In this document: positions 33,600 to 46,428 of the stretch, piece by piece
How the letters are laid out: each line of letters opens with the position of its first letter
Numbering within the stretch: position 1 is the first letter of the stretch
DNA from: Diabrotica undecimpunctata
Lineage: Eukaryota; Arthropoda; Insecta; Coleoptera; Chrysomelidae
Reading direction: 5' to 3'
Length of the DNA stretch: 64,000 nt
Assembly (NCBI RefSeq): GCF_040954645.1
Contig: NC_092812.1
Location: forward strand, 3,100,001 to 3,164,000
Made by a program: the position numbers and the translations under genes
Notes under the pieces: generated by a model
What the model was told of the DNA's origin: nothing
What the model saw: the letters and a program-made list of their open reading frames with translations, nothing else
Databases searched by the model: none

Positions 33600-35130
33600 T
33601 GAACATCGGAGTGCGTATTAGTCCACGACTAAGGCACACGGTGACACACTGTCACCTACTCGTACCTGCCGCCATTTCTGCCTCTCCCACTCTCTCAATC
33701 ATACTTGTCTTTACACCTGTTTTCTCCACCTTTTGTTCTTTCTACCTCTGCGGACCCCGTTCTGTGTTCTCGATAGTTGCTAGAATTGCATCTAGCTCCC
33801 GCTCTTTCTTTTAGCGACAGCACCTTTTTCACATAGTTGTGGATTTTTGTTCACCATCCTTCTCACCGACTCAAACACTCTCTCTAGCTCATTACTTTCT
33901 CTTCCCCATCTGATACATTGCAAAAGGATATGTGACATAGTGTCAGAAGCCCCACAATATAGACATTCGCCTTTTTTGAACTTGTGCAAGTAGCTACGGA
34001 AGCTCCCGTGTTCTGTGAGTACTTGTGTCAGATAGTAGTCTATGCGCCTGTGTCCACAGTCTAGACAGCTTCACAGATTCTCTCCTTATATTTTCCTGTT
34101 TCTTCATTGATATATCCTTTCTCTCTCTATCACCAACACATGTAAGGGGATACAGCACTGTAAGAACTTGCTAATCGCAGCAGACTAGGTTATATCCGCG
34201 CGTACCAAGAGCCTCTTTTACGCCTGTATTTCCACAGTCAAACTAAATACTGGTGCCGCGGAGAGAATGATTGCACAACCCCGATGAATTTGGGTCCCCC
34301 GATATTGTTAATTACCCTCTTCAGCGCAGCCTCTCTTTAACCACCTCTAGGTACTTAACGTACTTCTTATAAGTGACCGGTACATTTGTACAATCAATCA
34401 CAATTCTATCTCTCTTTCTCGGGTCTTTAACGACTACCGCCTCTGTGTACTCCGCCACGAGACTTAAACCATGGTCATTCATCCAGTCCTGGATCAGGAT
34501 ACTTATATACCATACCCGGAATAAGAGTTTCTCCCTGTCTCACGCTGCTATCAGCATCGCAAGATCATCCGCGAATGCGAAGGGGGCAACCCCCTCTCCA
34601 AATTCGCAATCTATGATCCTGTCGTATGCCAGGTGCCACAGTACTGGGCCAATGACGGATCCATGGGGCACCTCAACCGTAATGTCAACAATCACGCCTC
34701 TCTCAACCATAACTTTCCTCTCGGACAGATAATACGAGACGATATTCATTAAATATGCCGGACAATTCCTCGTCGCTAGAAGACCCAGCAAAGAGGACCA
34801 CTGCATTATATTAAAAGCATTTTGGACGTCAAAGAGAAGTAGAACCGCCCACTTGTTGCGGTGTGCTCTCCCCTCCACCGGCCGAAAACCCCCATCGCCG
34901 TATCTACTGTACTCTTACCCTTGCAAAATCCATACTTGGGGACAGTCCCCCAGACCTCTCTATCACCTCTTTGATTATTGCATGTAACATTCTCTCATAC
35001 AGCTTGCTTATGCTCGAAAGAAGACAAATAGGCCGATACTTTCCACCCCTTCGGTAGAGGAGTACGAGCCTCGAGATTTTACAAGGCTCCGGAAACACCT
35101 GTGCCTCAAGCTGGGCGTTCATGTGATCCT
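33600..35130 (-). pseudogene. R1-clade retrotransposon RT fragment, decayed
   Basis: Read from 35,122 down: LEAQVFPEPCKISRLVLL, GGKYRPICLLSSISKLYER and VIERSGGLSPS (RT fingers). A frame change follows, then WAVLLLFDVQNAFNIMQW (motif A), SVIGPVLWHLAYDRIID (motif B) and VAPFAFADDLAMLIAA (motif C). After decayed sequence, KKGECLYCGASDTMSHIL, LQCIRWGRESNELERVFE gives the Cys/His C-terminus. Order and sequence match the intact R1-clade ORF2 at 38,047-40,911, but this is a diverged relative rather than the same subfamily. 5' end, endonuclease and ORF1 are missing. Confidence 0.75.
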
Positions 35131-35879
35131 AAAGATCCAATATGTGCTTTTCCTCTGGGGGTGGTTATCACCCCAATTCGGGGATGGAAGGTTATCAAAA
35201 AAACTATGGTTTTGCTAAAATTGTGAATTCTAAGACAAAAATGTTCCTTAGGGTTTCTTCGAAAAGTCAATATTTTTGGAGTTATTCGAGACTGAAAAGT
35301 TCACAAATTATCTCGTCAAAAAAGCATTCTTTTTTTTTTCAAAAAACTAACTAAAAACATACAGAAAAAAAATGTTAAATACAAAAAAAACAGCGCTTTT
35401 TACTGAAGATTTTAATTTTTTTTTATTTCTACAGAATAAAGTTAAACAAAATATGATTGTTTAAAAGTTATATTCGAATGCGTTTAGCACCATCGTCAAG
35501 GCCTTTCAGCTTAACTCTTTTTAAAACGAAGAGATTAAAAAAATTTAATACCGTCATTTTTCTTATGTTCTTGGCTTTTTTAGTTATTATTCCAAATTTT
35601 TTATTTATAACATGTGTTTTATTTCGTTTGGCAGCAGCCCCGCATTCGAAGTATCTAATATTAAACTTTTTAATATGAACTTATTTCTATTTTTATTTTG
35701 TCCATTTTTTGTTTCATGCTCTGTATATTCTTTTTTAAAGTATAATTTTCTTGTGGTATAATATTTCTAATTTAATCTAACCTTACCTAATATTTCTATA
35801 TGGTATAATATATGATAGAATCCTTGTACCATGTGGTGCATCATATTTTATTAAACATTAACATCCAAGCCACATAAGT
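35131..35879. other. no gene; short GGGGTG hairpin near the left end
   Basis: At about 35,157-35,175 gggggtggttatcacccc can fold on itself. The rest is AT-rich with A/T runs and no recognised motif. Confidence 0.4.
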
Positions 35880-37530
35880 GTCGATTGAAGATTCACAAGG
35901 CCCGATTATTTTATCTGCTCTTTATTGCCAGCCGGATAAAATAATGTAAGCTGATGATTTTACTAATACTTTAAGATGGTCGGACATAGTTTCATTACTG
36001 CTGGAGATTTTAATGCCAAACATCATAAATGGAGATCCAGAATCACAACCTCACGAGGACGAGAATTATTATAAAGTATTAATGAGAATTAGTTAATTCC
36101 TCTCTCTACTGGAGAGTCTACTTATTGGCCCACTGATGGACAAAAAATTCCTGCTCTTATTGATTTTGCTAAAGTAAAAGGAATATCACATAATTACCTC
36201 CAAATTTCTCCTTCATTCGACCTCTCATCAGATCATTTCCCTTTCTTCATAGATCTATAAAGCCAAATTCGTAACTATCCTAACATCTAACACTCTCTAA
36301 TAAAAAAACAAACTGGAACAGATATAAAGAAGAAATAAAAACATCAATTTACCTAAACTTGCCTCGTAAAAGTGATAGCGACATAGAAATTGCAGTTGCT
36401 TACTTAATTACAGTTATTCAGCAAGCTGCTTGGACGTCCACCCCAGAAATTACTTATAAATACAACTCTGAGTCCTATCCTGCTCACATAAATACACTCA
36501 AAATTGGAAAAAAGAAAACTGCGAAAGAGGTAGCAGCTCACTAGGTATCCAGAAAATAAAGGAAATCTTAACAGAGCTTGTTGACTACTCAAAATAAAAC
36601 TGATCCAACATAAAGACAATGGAATAAACAAATATTTAAAGAACCTTTAACCTGTAAATGATACAAACTATTCGCTGTGAAAACTAACAAAAAAACTTGA
36701 AACACAACGAACAAATGAATAAGTCAATCAGTAAACAAAATGGCACTTGGGATAAAACTGACATAAACAAAGCATAAACTTTTACAAATCATCTATGCGG
36801 GGTATTTCAACCGCATCAGAGGGAAGTCTTAGTTGACGAAGAGGAAGCTATTCATGAAGTCGTAAATCCAGCATTTCAAATGGCTCCGCCTATTAAATCT
36901 GTTAAATCTGGAAATTAAAAAGTTACCTGGATATGATTTAATATTTAGTTAAGTACTAAAAAATCTACCCAACGAAGGCTTAAGTTTAATTACTTATATA
37001 TTTAATTCAATACTAAAATAGGTTATTTTCCACTCCAATGGAAAGTTACTCAAATTTTTCTTATTCCAAAACCTAATAAGGATTAAACGGAAGTAACTAC
37101 ATATCGCCCAATTAGCTTATTGCCTATTTTATCCAAAGTATTTGAACGGCTTTTTCTAAGAAGACTGTTGTTTTTTTTTTATATAACATTAATGTTTTAC
37201 CGAATTATCGGTTTGGGTTAAGGAAACAACATGGTACCATCGACCAAATTCATATGGTGGTAAAGACTAGCAGAAATTCGCTCGAACACAAAAATTACTG
37301 TACTGTTGCATTTCTAGATGTCTCTCAAGCATTCGACAAAGTTTGGCATGTAGGTCTTATCTCCAACATTAAATCCATATTTCCTGATCACATAAGTTCA
37401 CTTTTAAGATCCTACCTGACAGATCGATTCTTTCAAGTCAAAAGATGTGGGAAATCACTAACATGTTTCCAATATGTTCCGGAGTTCCATAAGGAAGCAT
37501 ACTAGGACCCACCCTTTACTTAATATACAC
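35880..37530 (+). pseudogene. second jockey-like element, left half (endonuclease and RT start)
   Basis: Decayed endonuclease: GPIILSALYCQPDKIM and FITAGDFNAKHHKWRSRIT at about 35,990-36,045, then TGESTYWPTDGQKIPALID. RT: ITTYRPISLLPILSKVFER at about 37,100, TVAFLDVSQAFDKVWHVG (motif A with its Asp) at 37,300-37,355, FQYVPEFHKEAY and the LGPTLYLIYT block up to 37,525. Many stops and frameshifts occur. The frame is then cut by the R1-clade insertion and resumes at 43,143. Same family type as the copy at 2,051 but a separate insertion. Confidence 0.75.
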
Positions 37531-38046
37531 ACCTTTTTTTTTTTTTTTCGTCTTTAGTGCAGGATTCGTTCTTTGTACTCCCGGCGATAGTTCCCAAGGT
37601 ACTTTAAAATGCCCTCTCGTCGCCGAGTCTACGCCGAACGCCTACCTGCTAAACCAGACCCTCCTCTGTCATCCAGCGATCCGGAAGCGGAATGGCCGCT
37701 GTAAGGCCGGCATCACTTCCGAATCACTACCTTTATTCATTCATTCTCCATTCATACACATCCACACTCTATTCATCAGCAAGGAGGTTCCCTGTCTCGT
37801 TCCAGCTAGCGCGTAGAAGACACTCATCGCTCCTAGTTCGGCATTATTTCTAGATGGGCATTTCCTCCTTCCCCACAGTCTGACTCACGCATTCCAACTC
37901 ATACAATGTGACCCACTTTTCTAGCTTCACCTTTCAGCATCATTCACTCTTATTTTTAGCGTTGGTTTAGCAGTCTTTCTTCCTTTTCCTTTTTCTTGAT
38001 CACTGCACGGATATAGCTGTGTATGTTAGTCCAAACTAATTTATTT

Positions 38047-40911
38047 TCAATCATTGCTACTCACTGTAACAAAATTCACACCTGTCTCTCTCTCCATTCT
38101 GTTCCTTTCCACTATCCATATGCTGCAATCTAACATCGTATGTGTCACAGTGTCCGAGTATCCACAGTATAGGCATTCATCTGTATCAGCCTTTCCGATC
38201 CTATAGAAGTAAGCCCTAAAACACCCGTGTCCTGTGAGCACCTGCGTCAGGAAATAATCCAGTCGCCTGTGGCCACAGTCCACCCAATCTCTTATGTTAG
38301 GGATCAGCATTTTCGTCCACTGTGCCACATCTTCCGTGTTGTTCCATTCTTCTTGCCATCTTTCAACTGACCTTTCCCTTTCCTGTCTTTTCTCGGCCAC
38401 AGTAAGGTTTGGACCTCTTCTGTCATAAAGCTCTTTTCTTTCCACCGCCAAAACATGCAACGGAACACATCCAGTGATGGTCCATAAGGCTGCCGCAGAC
38501 ACAGTCCTGTAGGCGCATGCCAGTCGCAACAGACTTGTTCTGTCTACTCGTGTCATGAGACTCCTACAGGCAGTTATCTCTACCGCCTCGCTCCAGACTG
38601 GTGCCGCGTAGAGGACAATCGACTGTACAACACTGTGTAAGACCCTCCTCCTTTCGGATTTGGGTCCTCCAATGTTCGGCATCACCCTCCCCAACGCAGC
38701 CGTACTATTCGCAGCCTTCCGCCGGACCACTTCCCGCACGTGCTCTCCCCATTTTCCATTCTGATGCAATGTCACTCCTAGATACTTTACGTGTTTCTTA
38801 GGTGTTAGACATGCTCCCACAGATTTTAATTCAATATTTTGCCTATTCCTTGTCCCCTTCAGAATGATGGCTTCGGTTTTCTCTGTTGCAAGTTTCAGTC
38901 CGTGCTGCGTCATCCATTTCTTTACGACGCCGCCTGCGTTTCTAACCCGGTATTTGAGATCTGGCTCATCCTGGGCCACTACCAGTACAGCGAGGTCATC
39001 CGCGAATGCGAAGGGGGTTGTACCCTCTCCGTATTCACAGTGCATAACCCCGTCATATGCCAGATTCCATAGCGTCGGGCCCAAGACAGATCCCTGGGGT
39101 ACCCCGGCCGTCACGTCCACGATCGTGCCCTTTTCCACCATAATCCTTCTCTCGGACAGATACTCCGCCACCACATTCATCAGGTAACCAGGACATTCTC
39201 TCTCCCCCATTGCCTTCATTACCTCGTTCCACTGCAACGTATTGAATGCATTCTTAACATCAAACAACAGCAGAGCCGCCCAGCGATGTTCATCCCCTCT
39301 GTTGCGCAATGCTTCGAGTACACTCATGATTGCATCAATCGTGCTTTTCCCTTTACAAAAACCAAATTGCCTCCTTGATAAACCACCTGACCTCTCAATC
39401 ATGTCGTCTATGCGTACTCGCAGCATCCTTTCATACAACTTACTGATGCATGGAAGCAGACAGATGGGGCGATACTTTTCCCTAGCTTTGGGAAGCAGTA
39501 TTAACCTCGATGTCCTCCAAGGCTCAGGAAAGGTTTGTGCTTCCAGCAGCGCATTCATGTGTTCCAGAAGCCACGCAGGTTCCACCCGTCCTAGACCCTT
39601 CACCGCCTTAGGTGGTATCTGATCTAGTCCTGGGAACCTACGAGTCTTCAGTGAACCCAATGCCTCGATAAGTTCATCCATGGTAAAGGGTACAGCTCGC
39701 TCAGCTCCTTCATCTCTCCATACACCATAACATCTGCCATCCGGAAAGAGCTCTCTTGTTACCTTAAGCTTCTTATCCATAGGCATTTCATAAGGAGAAT
39801 ACGCATGGAACTCCTTCATGACAATCTTGTATCCCTGACCCCAGATGTCCTCATCCAGCTGTTCACACAACTCTTTTCAGTGCCTTCTTTTTTCTGTACG
39901 GATTTTCCTGTACAATTCCCTCTTCCTTGCGCGGTACTCTTCCTCGATCTCCTCGATGATCTCAGGGTTGATTCCTGCTTTACCTCTTGCTCTTGTTAAC
40001 CTTCTTCTCATTGCTATACACACATTTCTTAGTGCCTCGATGTCCTCATTCCACCAATATGGCATCCTGTTGACATCTTGGCGACCAATCTTGCTTCCCT
40101 CCATCGCTTCTTTAATGACTCTCTCCAGGCTTTCCACTGTCAGTGATTGACCCTGCATTATGCTCACTCTTCATTTAATTATCTCCTCGTATACTTTCCA
40201 GTCATTCCCATCGCCGCATCTGCCCACCGACGTCCCGGATGCACGGACCGTGTTAGTGGTCCCCTTTCCAGTTATCGAGAACTCAATGTATTGATGTTCA
40301 GTTCCAGTGTAGTCTGGCAAAACCTTCCAACCTATTGTTTTCGCCGCTATTTCTTGTGTCGCCATGGTCACGTCGATGTACGTACCTGTACCTCTCCTAA
40401 CAAACGTAGGTTCCAGACCTGTGTTTAGAACCACTAGGTCTAGAGCACCCACCCAGTCAGTTAGTATCCTGCCGCGAGCATCGGTGATGGGAGATCCCCA
40501 GTCCGCTGCTTTTCCGTTAAAATCTCCCAGCACTACGTATTCTCCTCCTGTGTTTCCCACTTCCTGCATGATCTCGTCTATCTTCATCTCGTACTCGCCC
40601 ACTGTCACGTTTGGAGAAATATAACAGCAGACCAGTGGCACCCCCTCCATCCGAACAATCACATATCCTTCTTTCGGCTTAATTTCATACACTCGCAGTT
40701 TCCTATTGTAGATTCGTACAGCAGCTCTCCCGGTCGTATCTACAAACCATCCTCTTCTTTTCACCGCTGTTGGATTTGGTTCCGCCGTCACCAGCACATC
40801 GATGTTCTTTTCTACTGCGGCAGTTTCAGCAAGATCATGTGCTAGTCTTGCCGTTCCCACATTAGTTTGGAGCACTCTCAGCTCTCGAGTCATGTTTTCT
40901 TTGTTTGCCAT
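38047..40911 (-). pseudogene. R1-clade ORF2: endonuclease, RT and Cys/His C-terminus, with two in-frame stops
   Basis: Frame from MANKENMTRELRVLQTN at 40,911 to 38,047, 955 codons. Endonuclease (residues about 10-225): TNVGTARLAHDLAE, AEPNPTAVKRRGWF, GEYVVLGDFNGKAADWG, GTGTYIDVTMATQEI and a final histidine in TEHQYIEFSI. RT: RRFPGLDQIPPKAVKGLG, KYRPICLLPCISKLYERML, ALLLFDVKNAFNTLQW, GVPQGSVLGPTLWNLAYDG and TPFAFADDLAVLVVA with the catalytic pair. C-terminus: CLYCGYSDTVTHTMLDC. The only lesions are two TGA codons in frame, after EEIIK (40,171-40,173) and after KRRH (39,877-39,879). CGA-to-TGA mutation would explain both, as Arg codons are likely there. Confidence 0.9.
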
Positions 40912-40972
40912 TTCTAAACCTTGGATTTCTTTTGCGCTCTCTTTTACACTCTCGTACTCTTGGGACTAGTCC

Positions 40973-43007
40973 TCAGTTATTCCTATTTTCAACCAGTCGG
41001 TTAAACTTTGGGCATATTCTTGAATTTGCCACATGCCCATTCACGTCGCAGTTGAGGCATCTGGTTGTTTCTTCCTTGCATTTCAGCGCTATGTGACCCT
41101 CTTTGCCACATCGGAAGCAACATCCTCTTCTGTTCTGTCCCTTGCAGTGCCATTGTTTGTGTCCAAAGGCAAGACATCTCAAGCATCTCGGTATTTCTAC
41201 CCTTGATTTTATTAATCGGCAGGATGTGTAGTCTACTTTTATTCTTTTCATTTGCAAGATTTTTTGGGCAACATCTTCATCCACATCGATCACGGCACTC
41301 ATCATCCCCCTTACTGCGCCTCGTGTCTCGGTCCAAATTTTTATAATGTCACAGACACGCTCTTTGCCAGCTGCTTCCTCTGTGGCCTTTTGGATCTCTT
41401 CCTTCGTTGTATTGGGTGGGATTTCCTGTACTAAGATTCTTCTCTTCATGATGCCTCCTTTTGCCACTGCTCTCGACACGCATGTATTATCAGAGAGAAG
41501 TTTCTTCACTTCCTCCGCCTTTTCCCGTCCTCCGACTAACTCCAGTGATATTCCTTGGTCTCTAGTCTGTCTGATCCTTTTAATGTCAATGTCCTTTCTT
41601 CCTGTCAGCTTGTTTTTTACCTCTGTCATTAGATCCACAAAGGATTTTTCTTTGGTTTTATTGATGATTACGACTCCATTTTGTTCTTTGGGCTTGGTGT
41701 TGATATTGGTCCACCTTCTTGTTGTTTTTTTACCTAGGAGCGTGATCGTTATATCTCTTCCTCTTACAGCCCATTCCATAATTTTTCTCGATGTCTCAAC
41801 TCCCAGTGCTGCCGGTGTGTGGATTCCCAAGTTTTCTCTTCCCAGCTCCTCCATCTTCTGTACCAGTTTCCTGCATGTTTTCAGGAACTTCATCGGCACA
41901 GGTTCTACCCTTTTTGTTTGGGAGAAGTTTAAATCCATACTTCTCCTTGTGGATCCACGTTCCATCTTTATGAACAGACATCGTGACTTTCGTAGTTCCC
42001 AGGCCTCCCTCCTCATCCACCTCCGCTGAAGCACCTGGTAGCTGCGGAAACATAGCTTTGGCCTTTTCCATGGCTTTGTTGTCCTCGTCATTGTTGGTGA
42101 CAAAGACTGCCACGTCTCCTGTTAATTCTGAGATGTCACCTTCTTTCACTATAGTCCTAGTGAAGACCTCCTCTGGCCAGTCTTCGTTTAGAAATTCTTG
42201 TGTTTCCTTCTCTTCCTTACATGTTGTCATCTTATTTGTGATAGCGTCTACCCTTCGTTTAATGGCTTCTGGATTCTCTAGATCCACTTGAACCCCCATT
42301 GTCGCCAACTTCTTAACTTTCAAGGGTTCCATGTTGATCTGCACGCCTCTGTATGTCATGCACACAGACTTTCTTGGAGCCTCTTCTTCATTATTTTCCT
42401 CCACTTCCTCGATATAATCGAGCATCCGATTTCTCAAGATGTCGACCTCCCTCTTTATGGATAGCCTTGTATTTGGCACCTTTCTCATAAGTTTTCCGAG
42501 TTCCGCTACGCAGTCCTAGAGACGCTCCAACTTTGATCTAGTTTTGTAGTTCAGTGGTTTCCCCTCTTCCTCTAAACTGGACGTTTCTGTCCTGTTGTTT
42601 GGTTTTCTTTTTCTTGACCTCCTTTTTTTCCATTCATCATCAAAGCTGCATCTTCTGTCTGAGCTGCTTGCTTCTTTGTCTTCCTTTCTTTCGTTTTCTT
42701 TCCTTAAAATCTCCTCCCTCATTTTATTTTTTCTTTCCTTCTGCCTGTTTTCCCATTTCTCTTTTTCTCCTCCCTTTATTTCTTCCTCTCTCTTGGTTTG
42801 TTGATTTTCCCTTTCTTCCCTATCTTTCCCGCTATTTCTGTTTGTTTTATTTCTATCTACAATTTCTTCTACTTCTCTTCTCCAACTTTTCTTCCCTTGA
42901 GTTTCATCCCTTTCTTTCACTCCTCCTCTTCTACTTTCTCCTTCATCTCCACTGTTCCCTTTTCCGTCTCTTTTATTTTTCTTTTTCTTTCTCATCTTTC
43001 TTCTCAC
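40973..43007 (-). pseudogene. R1-clade ORF1 (Gag-like) with three CCHC knuckles, frameshifted
   Basis: RNA-binding protein of the element, in three overlapping frames (43,007-42,516, 42,488-41,796, 42,103-40,973), so at least two frameshifts. The N-terminal part is a charged Lys/Glu/Arg region (KKSWRREVEEIVDRNK and similar). The middle includes SLELVGGREKAEEVKKLL and an RNA-recognition-like fold. At the C-terminus three zinc knuckles are clear: CLRCLAFGHKQWHC, CFRCGKEGHIALKC and CLNCDVNGHVANSRIC. It ends 61 bp before the ORF2 start, the usual tandem arrangement in this clade. Confidence 0.85.
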
Positions 43008-43062
43008 AAGTTGGTTCGTGCTGATCGGTCCAGTGGGGCAGTGCGCCCTTACCCCACCAAGG

Positions 43063-43066
<4 letters not shown>

Positions 43067-43142
<76 letters not shown>
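43067..43142. repeat. (TA)n microsatellite at the 5' junction of the R1-clade element
   Basis: Pure TA between the element's 5' end and the tatacacatctgatctcc continuation of the jockey-like copy. Confidence 0.95.
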
Positions 43143-43146
<4 letters not shown>

Positions 43147-44178
43147 CTGATCTCCCAATAATGACCAATACAACAATCACTATATTCTACAGCAACTGAA
43201 GCATCCCAGGTAATGCAAAATCACCTACTTAAATTAGAGAGCTGGTTTAAATTGTGGCTAGTCCAAGTCAACAGTTTAAAATCAACACAAATAACATTTA
43301 CTTTAAAAAAAGATAACGCCCACCAGTTACTATAAACAACACTCCACTACCAGTTAATACCGTCTTTAAATACTCGGGAATTCATTTGGATAGCAAACTT
43401 AATCGGGGCGTCCACATCTGGAAGAAACGCCTTCAACTTAGCTTAATCTACAAGAAAATGCATTGGTACATGACTCGAAAATCAAATATGAGCCTGGAGA
43501 AATAACTTCTGATTTATAAATGTATTTTAAAACCGACGTGGCTATATGCAGCACAAATCTGGGGTACAGCAAGTAATATCATAATACAAAAACTTCAACG
43601 ATTTCAATTGAAAGTACTGCGTCAGATTTGCAATGCCCCTTGGTATATTACGAACAACAAATTACACCACGATCTACAGTTACGAAACAATATCTGCAGT
43701 AAACCCTACAGTTACCAACAGTTAGCGAAGCAATATCTGCAGTAAACTCTGCATACAACACCAGACTATCCTGCCATCCAAATCCGCTTACCATAAATCT
43801 GCTCAACATTGCACACGTAAGGCGATTAAAATGACCAGATCCTTTGGACTTCTAGTAAATCTGGAGAAACAGAACATAGTGTCATATTGCGGTGAAATGA
43901 AATAACAAGATTTTATTCTGGTGTTTTCTAAAACTTTTCTTGGTCTTTTTTAGTCTTATGTTACTCGTATGTTTTGTCAGTGTTGTTTATCTGTAAAAGT
44001 TTGTTTGTTAAGTTGAAGTTTAAATTAATTGTTACATCATAGATTAAATTTATATTATATGTCTTACCTGGGTGCTCGCCATTGGGCAGCTTCGCACTAT
44101 GTTATTGTACATAAATTATACATATTGCTTATTGTTTGTAATGAGACAGAATGCAATAAACATTGGATGTAAAAAAAA
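43143..44178 (+). pseudogene. second jockey-like element, right half (RT end and 3' UTR)
   Basis: Resumes the RT: TSDLPIMTNTTI, an altered FADD region (ATFYSN), FKYSGIHLDSKLNRGVHIW-like sequence at 43,360-43,425, KPTWLYAAQIWGTASN at 43,530-43,580 and the C-terminal region to about 43,900. A 3' UTR with AATAAA (44,154) ends in an A-run at about 44,168-44,178. It is the same insertion as 35,880-37,530, interrupted by the R1-clade element. Confidence 0.7.
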
Positions 44179-45761
44179 ATTATTAAATATGTACACAGTA
44201 TGTAAATAAAATTGGCTTCTCAGACTGCTTGCCCCTAAAATTTAGGGGCATTAGATATGTCATTTGTTCTCTTCGTGGTCCTGTAAAAATTTTATTGTCT
44301 ATTTTTGCGCTTACTTTAAAGTGTATGACTAAATTATAAAATAGTTGCAAAAACATATAGTCAAGACAGCAATCACAACTAGTTTTCATACAAACAACGA
44401 TTTAAGGAGACATGTAAAATATAATAGAGCAAACACTACAGCATATTTTCAAATAATTGTATGACTTTGTTTACCATGTAAATGAATCCTTGAATTAGTG
44501 AAATTACCTGAACATTGAAATATGAATTTATTACTTTTTTAAAAAAACGTAGGAATATCAGTGAAGTTGTAAAAGCGTAGTACAAAACAACATAAATATT
44601 AAAGCCTTTAAGTACGACTCGTATAAACGATGATACTAATTCGGGTTAATTTTGTTAAGTCAGGTGTAAGAATCAGCTCCATATTTAGACCGTAGCGCGT
44701 GCCCATCCAGCGTTAACTGACCAAACTTTACCTCAATTAACTAAACGTCCTGACTTTCAGATGTTCATCCACTTTCATTCAGTTATCGTCAGATGCTTCC
44801 ACATTACGGATTCCAATTAGACATTGTTATATCTCCTCTCCTTATTCTCTTAATTCGATATTAAATATACCAACTTCGGAGGACTAGGGTTGGGATATGA
44901 GATTTGTATAAGAGGGTCATAGTTTCAATAAGAGGATATCAGCCCTATTTACGTTTTATGCACATTAGAATAGTTTATTTCGCTTGATAAAATGGGAATA
45001 TTTGAAAAACCGTTTAGAATATTTGCTAATATATATTCTTTTTATAAATTACTGTATTAAATACTTAGTATAAAAATTTACTATTATATTTATATATAAA
45101 AAATACAATCATAAAAAACTCTTGACTTTTTTTTGACTAAATCTGGGCAAAATATTATTATTTTATAGAGATACTATTTCTATTTACCTGGAACTTATGA
45201 TTTATAAGACTTATTTATATATACAACATATATTTATTATATATACAACACAAACAGATATATCTGTATATATATATACAAAAGGTGATTTTTAACTATT
45301 GGGATAGATTAGGTTTAGATTATTTGAATCAAAATACATAATATCCATTGAACTAAATATGGTTTAATAAATATTTTCAGGGGGTTAAAAAGTAATAATT
45401 TTTTTTTCGTTTTAAACTGGCGTTGTATTACTTTTTTCCTAAAATAAAATACTAAAGCAAGCGTCACGGAAGTAACGCCACGACACAAAATAGAGATTTG
45501 TGGTTCTCAGTTACAGTGAACAGTGGAAAGGGAAGAGCCCACTGACTATTTGATGCATGAGATGCATTTCATTATTATACAAATATTTTCTGCATTGTCA
45601 TTAAATTTGAGTGTCTAATAAACAGCGCAAGGAGCGTGCGTAGAATAACAAAAATAAACATATTATTTTTCCTGGCCAAAGACTTGTTTAATTCTATTCC
45701 TGATCCCGCTATAAGAAAAAAGCGTGCATCTTTTACATTAGAAAGCTGTTCTATTCTCCTT
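44179..45761. other. no gene recognised
   Basis: About 1.6 kb of AT-rich DNA with short TA runs near 45,230-45,280. No coding, RNA or transposon signal recognised. Confidence 0.5.
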
Positions 45762-46360
45762 TCTATCTATCTATCTATCTATACAGCCCTGGCTGTCCAA
45801 TTTTGGACATAGACCTCCTCTTCCTTCTTCCACGTCTTTCTATTGTAGGCAATTTGTATCCACTTCGGGCCTGCGTGTTTCTTCAAGTCATCTGACCATC
45901 TCATTTGTGGCCTTCCTCTTTTGTGTTTGTAACTATATGGTCTCCAGTGTATAATCATCTTATTCCATCTGTCGTCTTTCTTTCTTATGGTATGTCCAGC
46001 CAACTTCCACTTAAGTTTTGCTATCTGCGTTAATACATCGGTCACTTTTGTTTTGTTGCAGATCCAAGTATTTCTTTTCTTGTCTGATAGCCTGATGTTC
46101 AGCATTTGTCTTTCCATAGCTCTTTGGGCCTTTGCTATTTTTCCATGTTTTCCTTTGTAAACGTCCAAGTTTAAGAACCGTAGGTGACAACAGGAAGTAT
46201 ACATTGGTTGAAGACTCTTGTTTTTAAATATTGGGGGTATTTTCTATTTTTTAGTATATAGGAAAGTTTTCTGAAGGATGCCCAAGCCAACCGTATCCTT
46301 CTCTTTATTTCTCCGGTCTGATTTTCTTTATTTCTTCTTTCTTCTTTTTCTATATTCTCC
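45762..46360 (-). mobile_element. RTE-like retrotransposon 3' end with a (TAGA)n tail
   Basis: The minus-strand coding end is followed at once by TAGATAGATAGA (CTAT repeat 45,762-45,783 on the plus strand), the element's short-repeat tail. The copy is strongly 5'-truncated (about 600 bp left). It is a different subfamily from the copies at 5,698 and 15,335. Confidence 0.8.
45785..46350 (-). pseudogene. RTE-like RT C-terminus
   Basis: The main frame (46,204-45,779) reads KIAKAQRAMERQMLNIRLS, DKKRNTWICNKTKVTDVL, KLKWKLAGHTIRKKDDRWN, IIHWRPYSYKHKRGRPQMR and WSDDLKKHAGPKWIQIA to YVQNWTARAV. This is the conserved thumb/C-terminal block of RTE-type RTs in arthropods, with the GRPxxRW and DDL signatures. 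Upstream, to about 46,350, the frame is interrupted by stops (DTVGLGILQKTFLYTKK). The RT catalytic core is missing. Confidence 0.8.
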
Positions 46361-46428
46361 TTTCTATCATATTTGAGGTATCTGGGACGGGCAAATTTTC
46401 CCCTTAGAGGGACTGTGAACCGTATGCC

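Larger units (their letters stand above)
37531..43066 (-). mobile_element. full-length R1-clade non-LTR retrotransposon inserted in the jockey-like element
   Basis: The minus-strand element has a 5' end near 43,060 (accttggtggggtaag), ORF1, ORF2, a ~500-bp 3' UTR and a poly(A) tail of about 17 (the T run at 37,531-37,550). Flanking copies of atatacaca, at about 37,518 and 43,135-43,145, look like a target-site duplication. A (TA)n array lies directly at the 5' junction. Removing the insertion lines up the two halves of the host element's RT. Confidence 0.85.

Noticed and set aside
39877..40173. In-frame TGA codons as selenocysteine or recoding
   Set aside because: No family precedent and no structure noticed; point mutation of CGA is simpler.
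42554..43199. Plus-strand frames rich in Phe/Leu/Ser over the R1-clade ORF1
   Set aside because: Complement of the Lys/Glu/Arg-rich ORF1; not a membrane protein.
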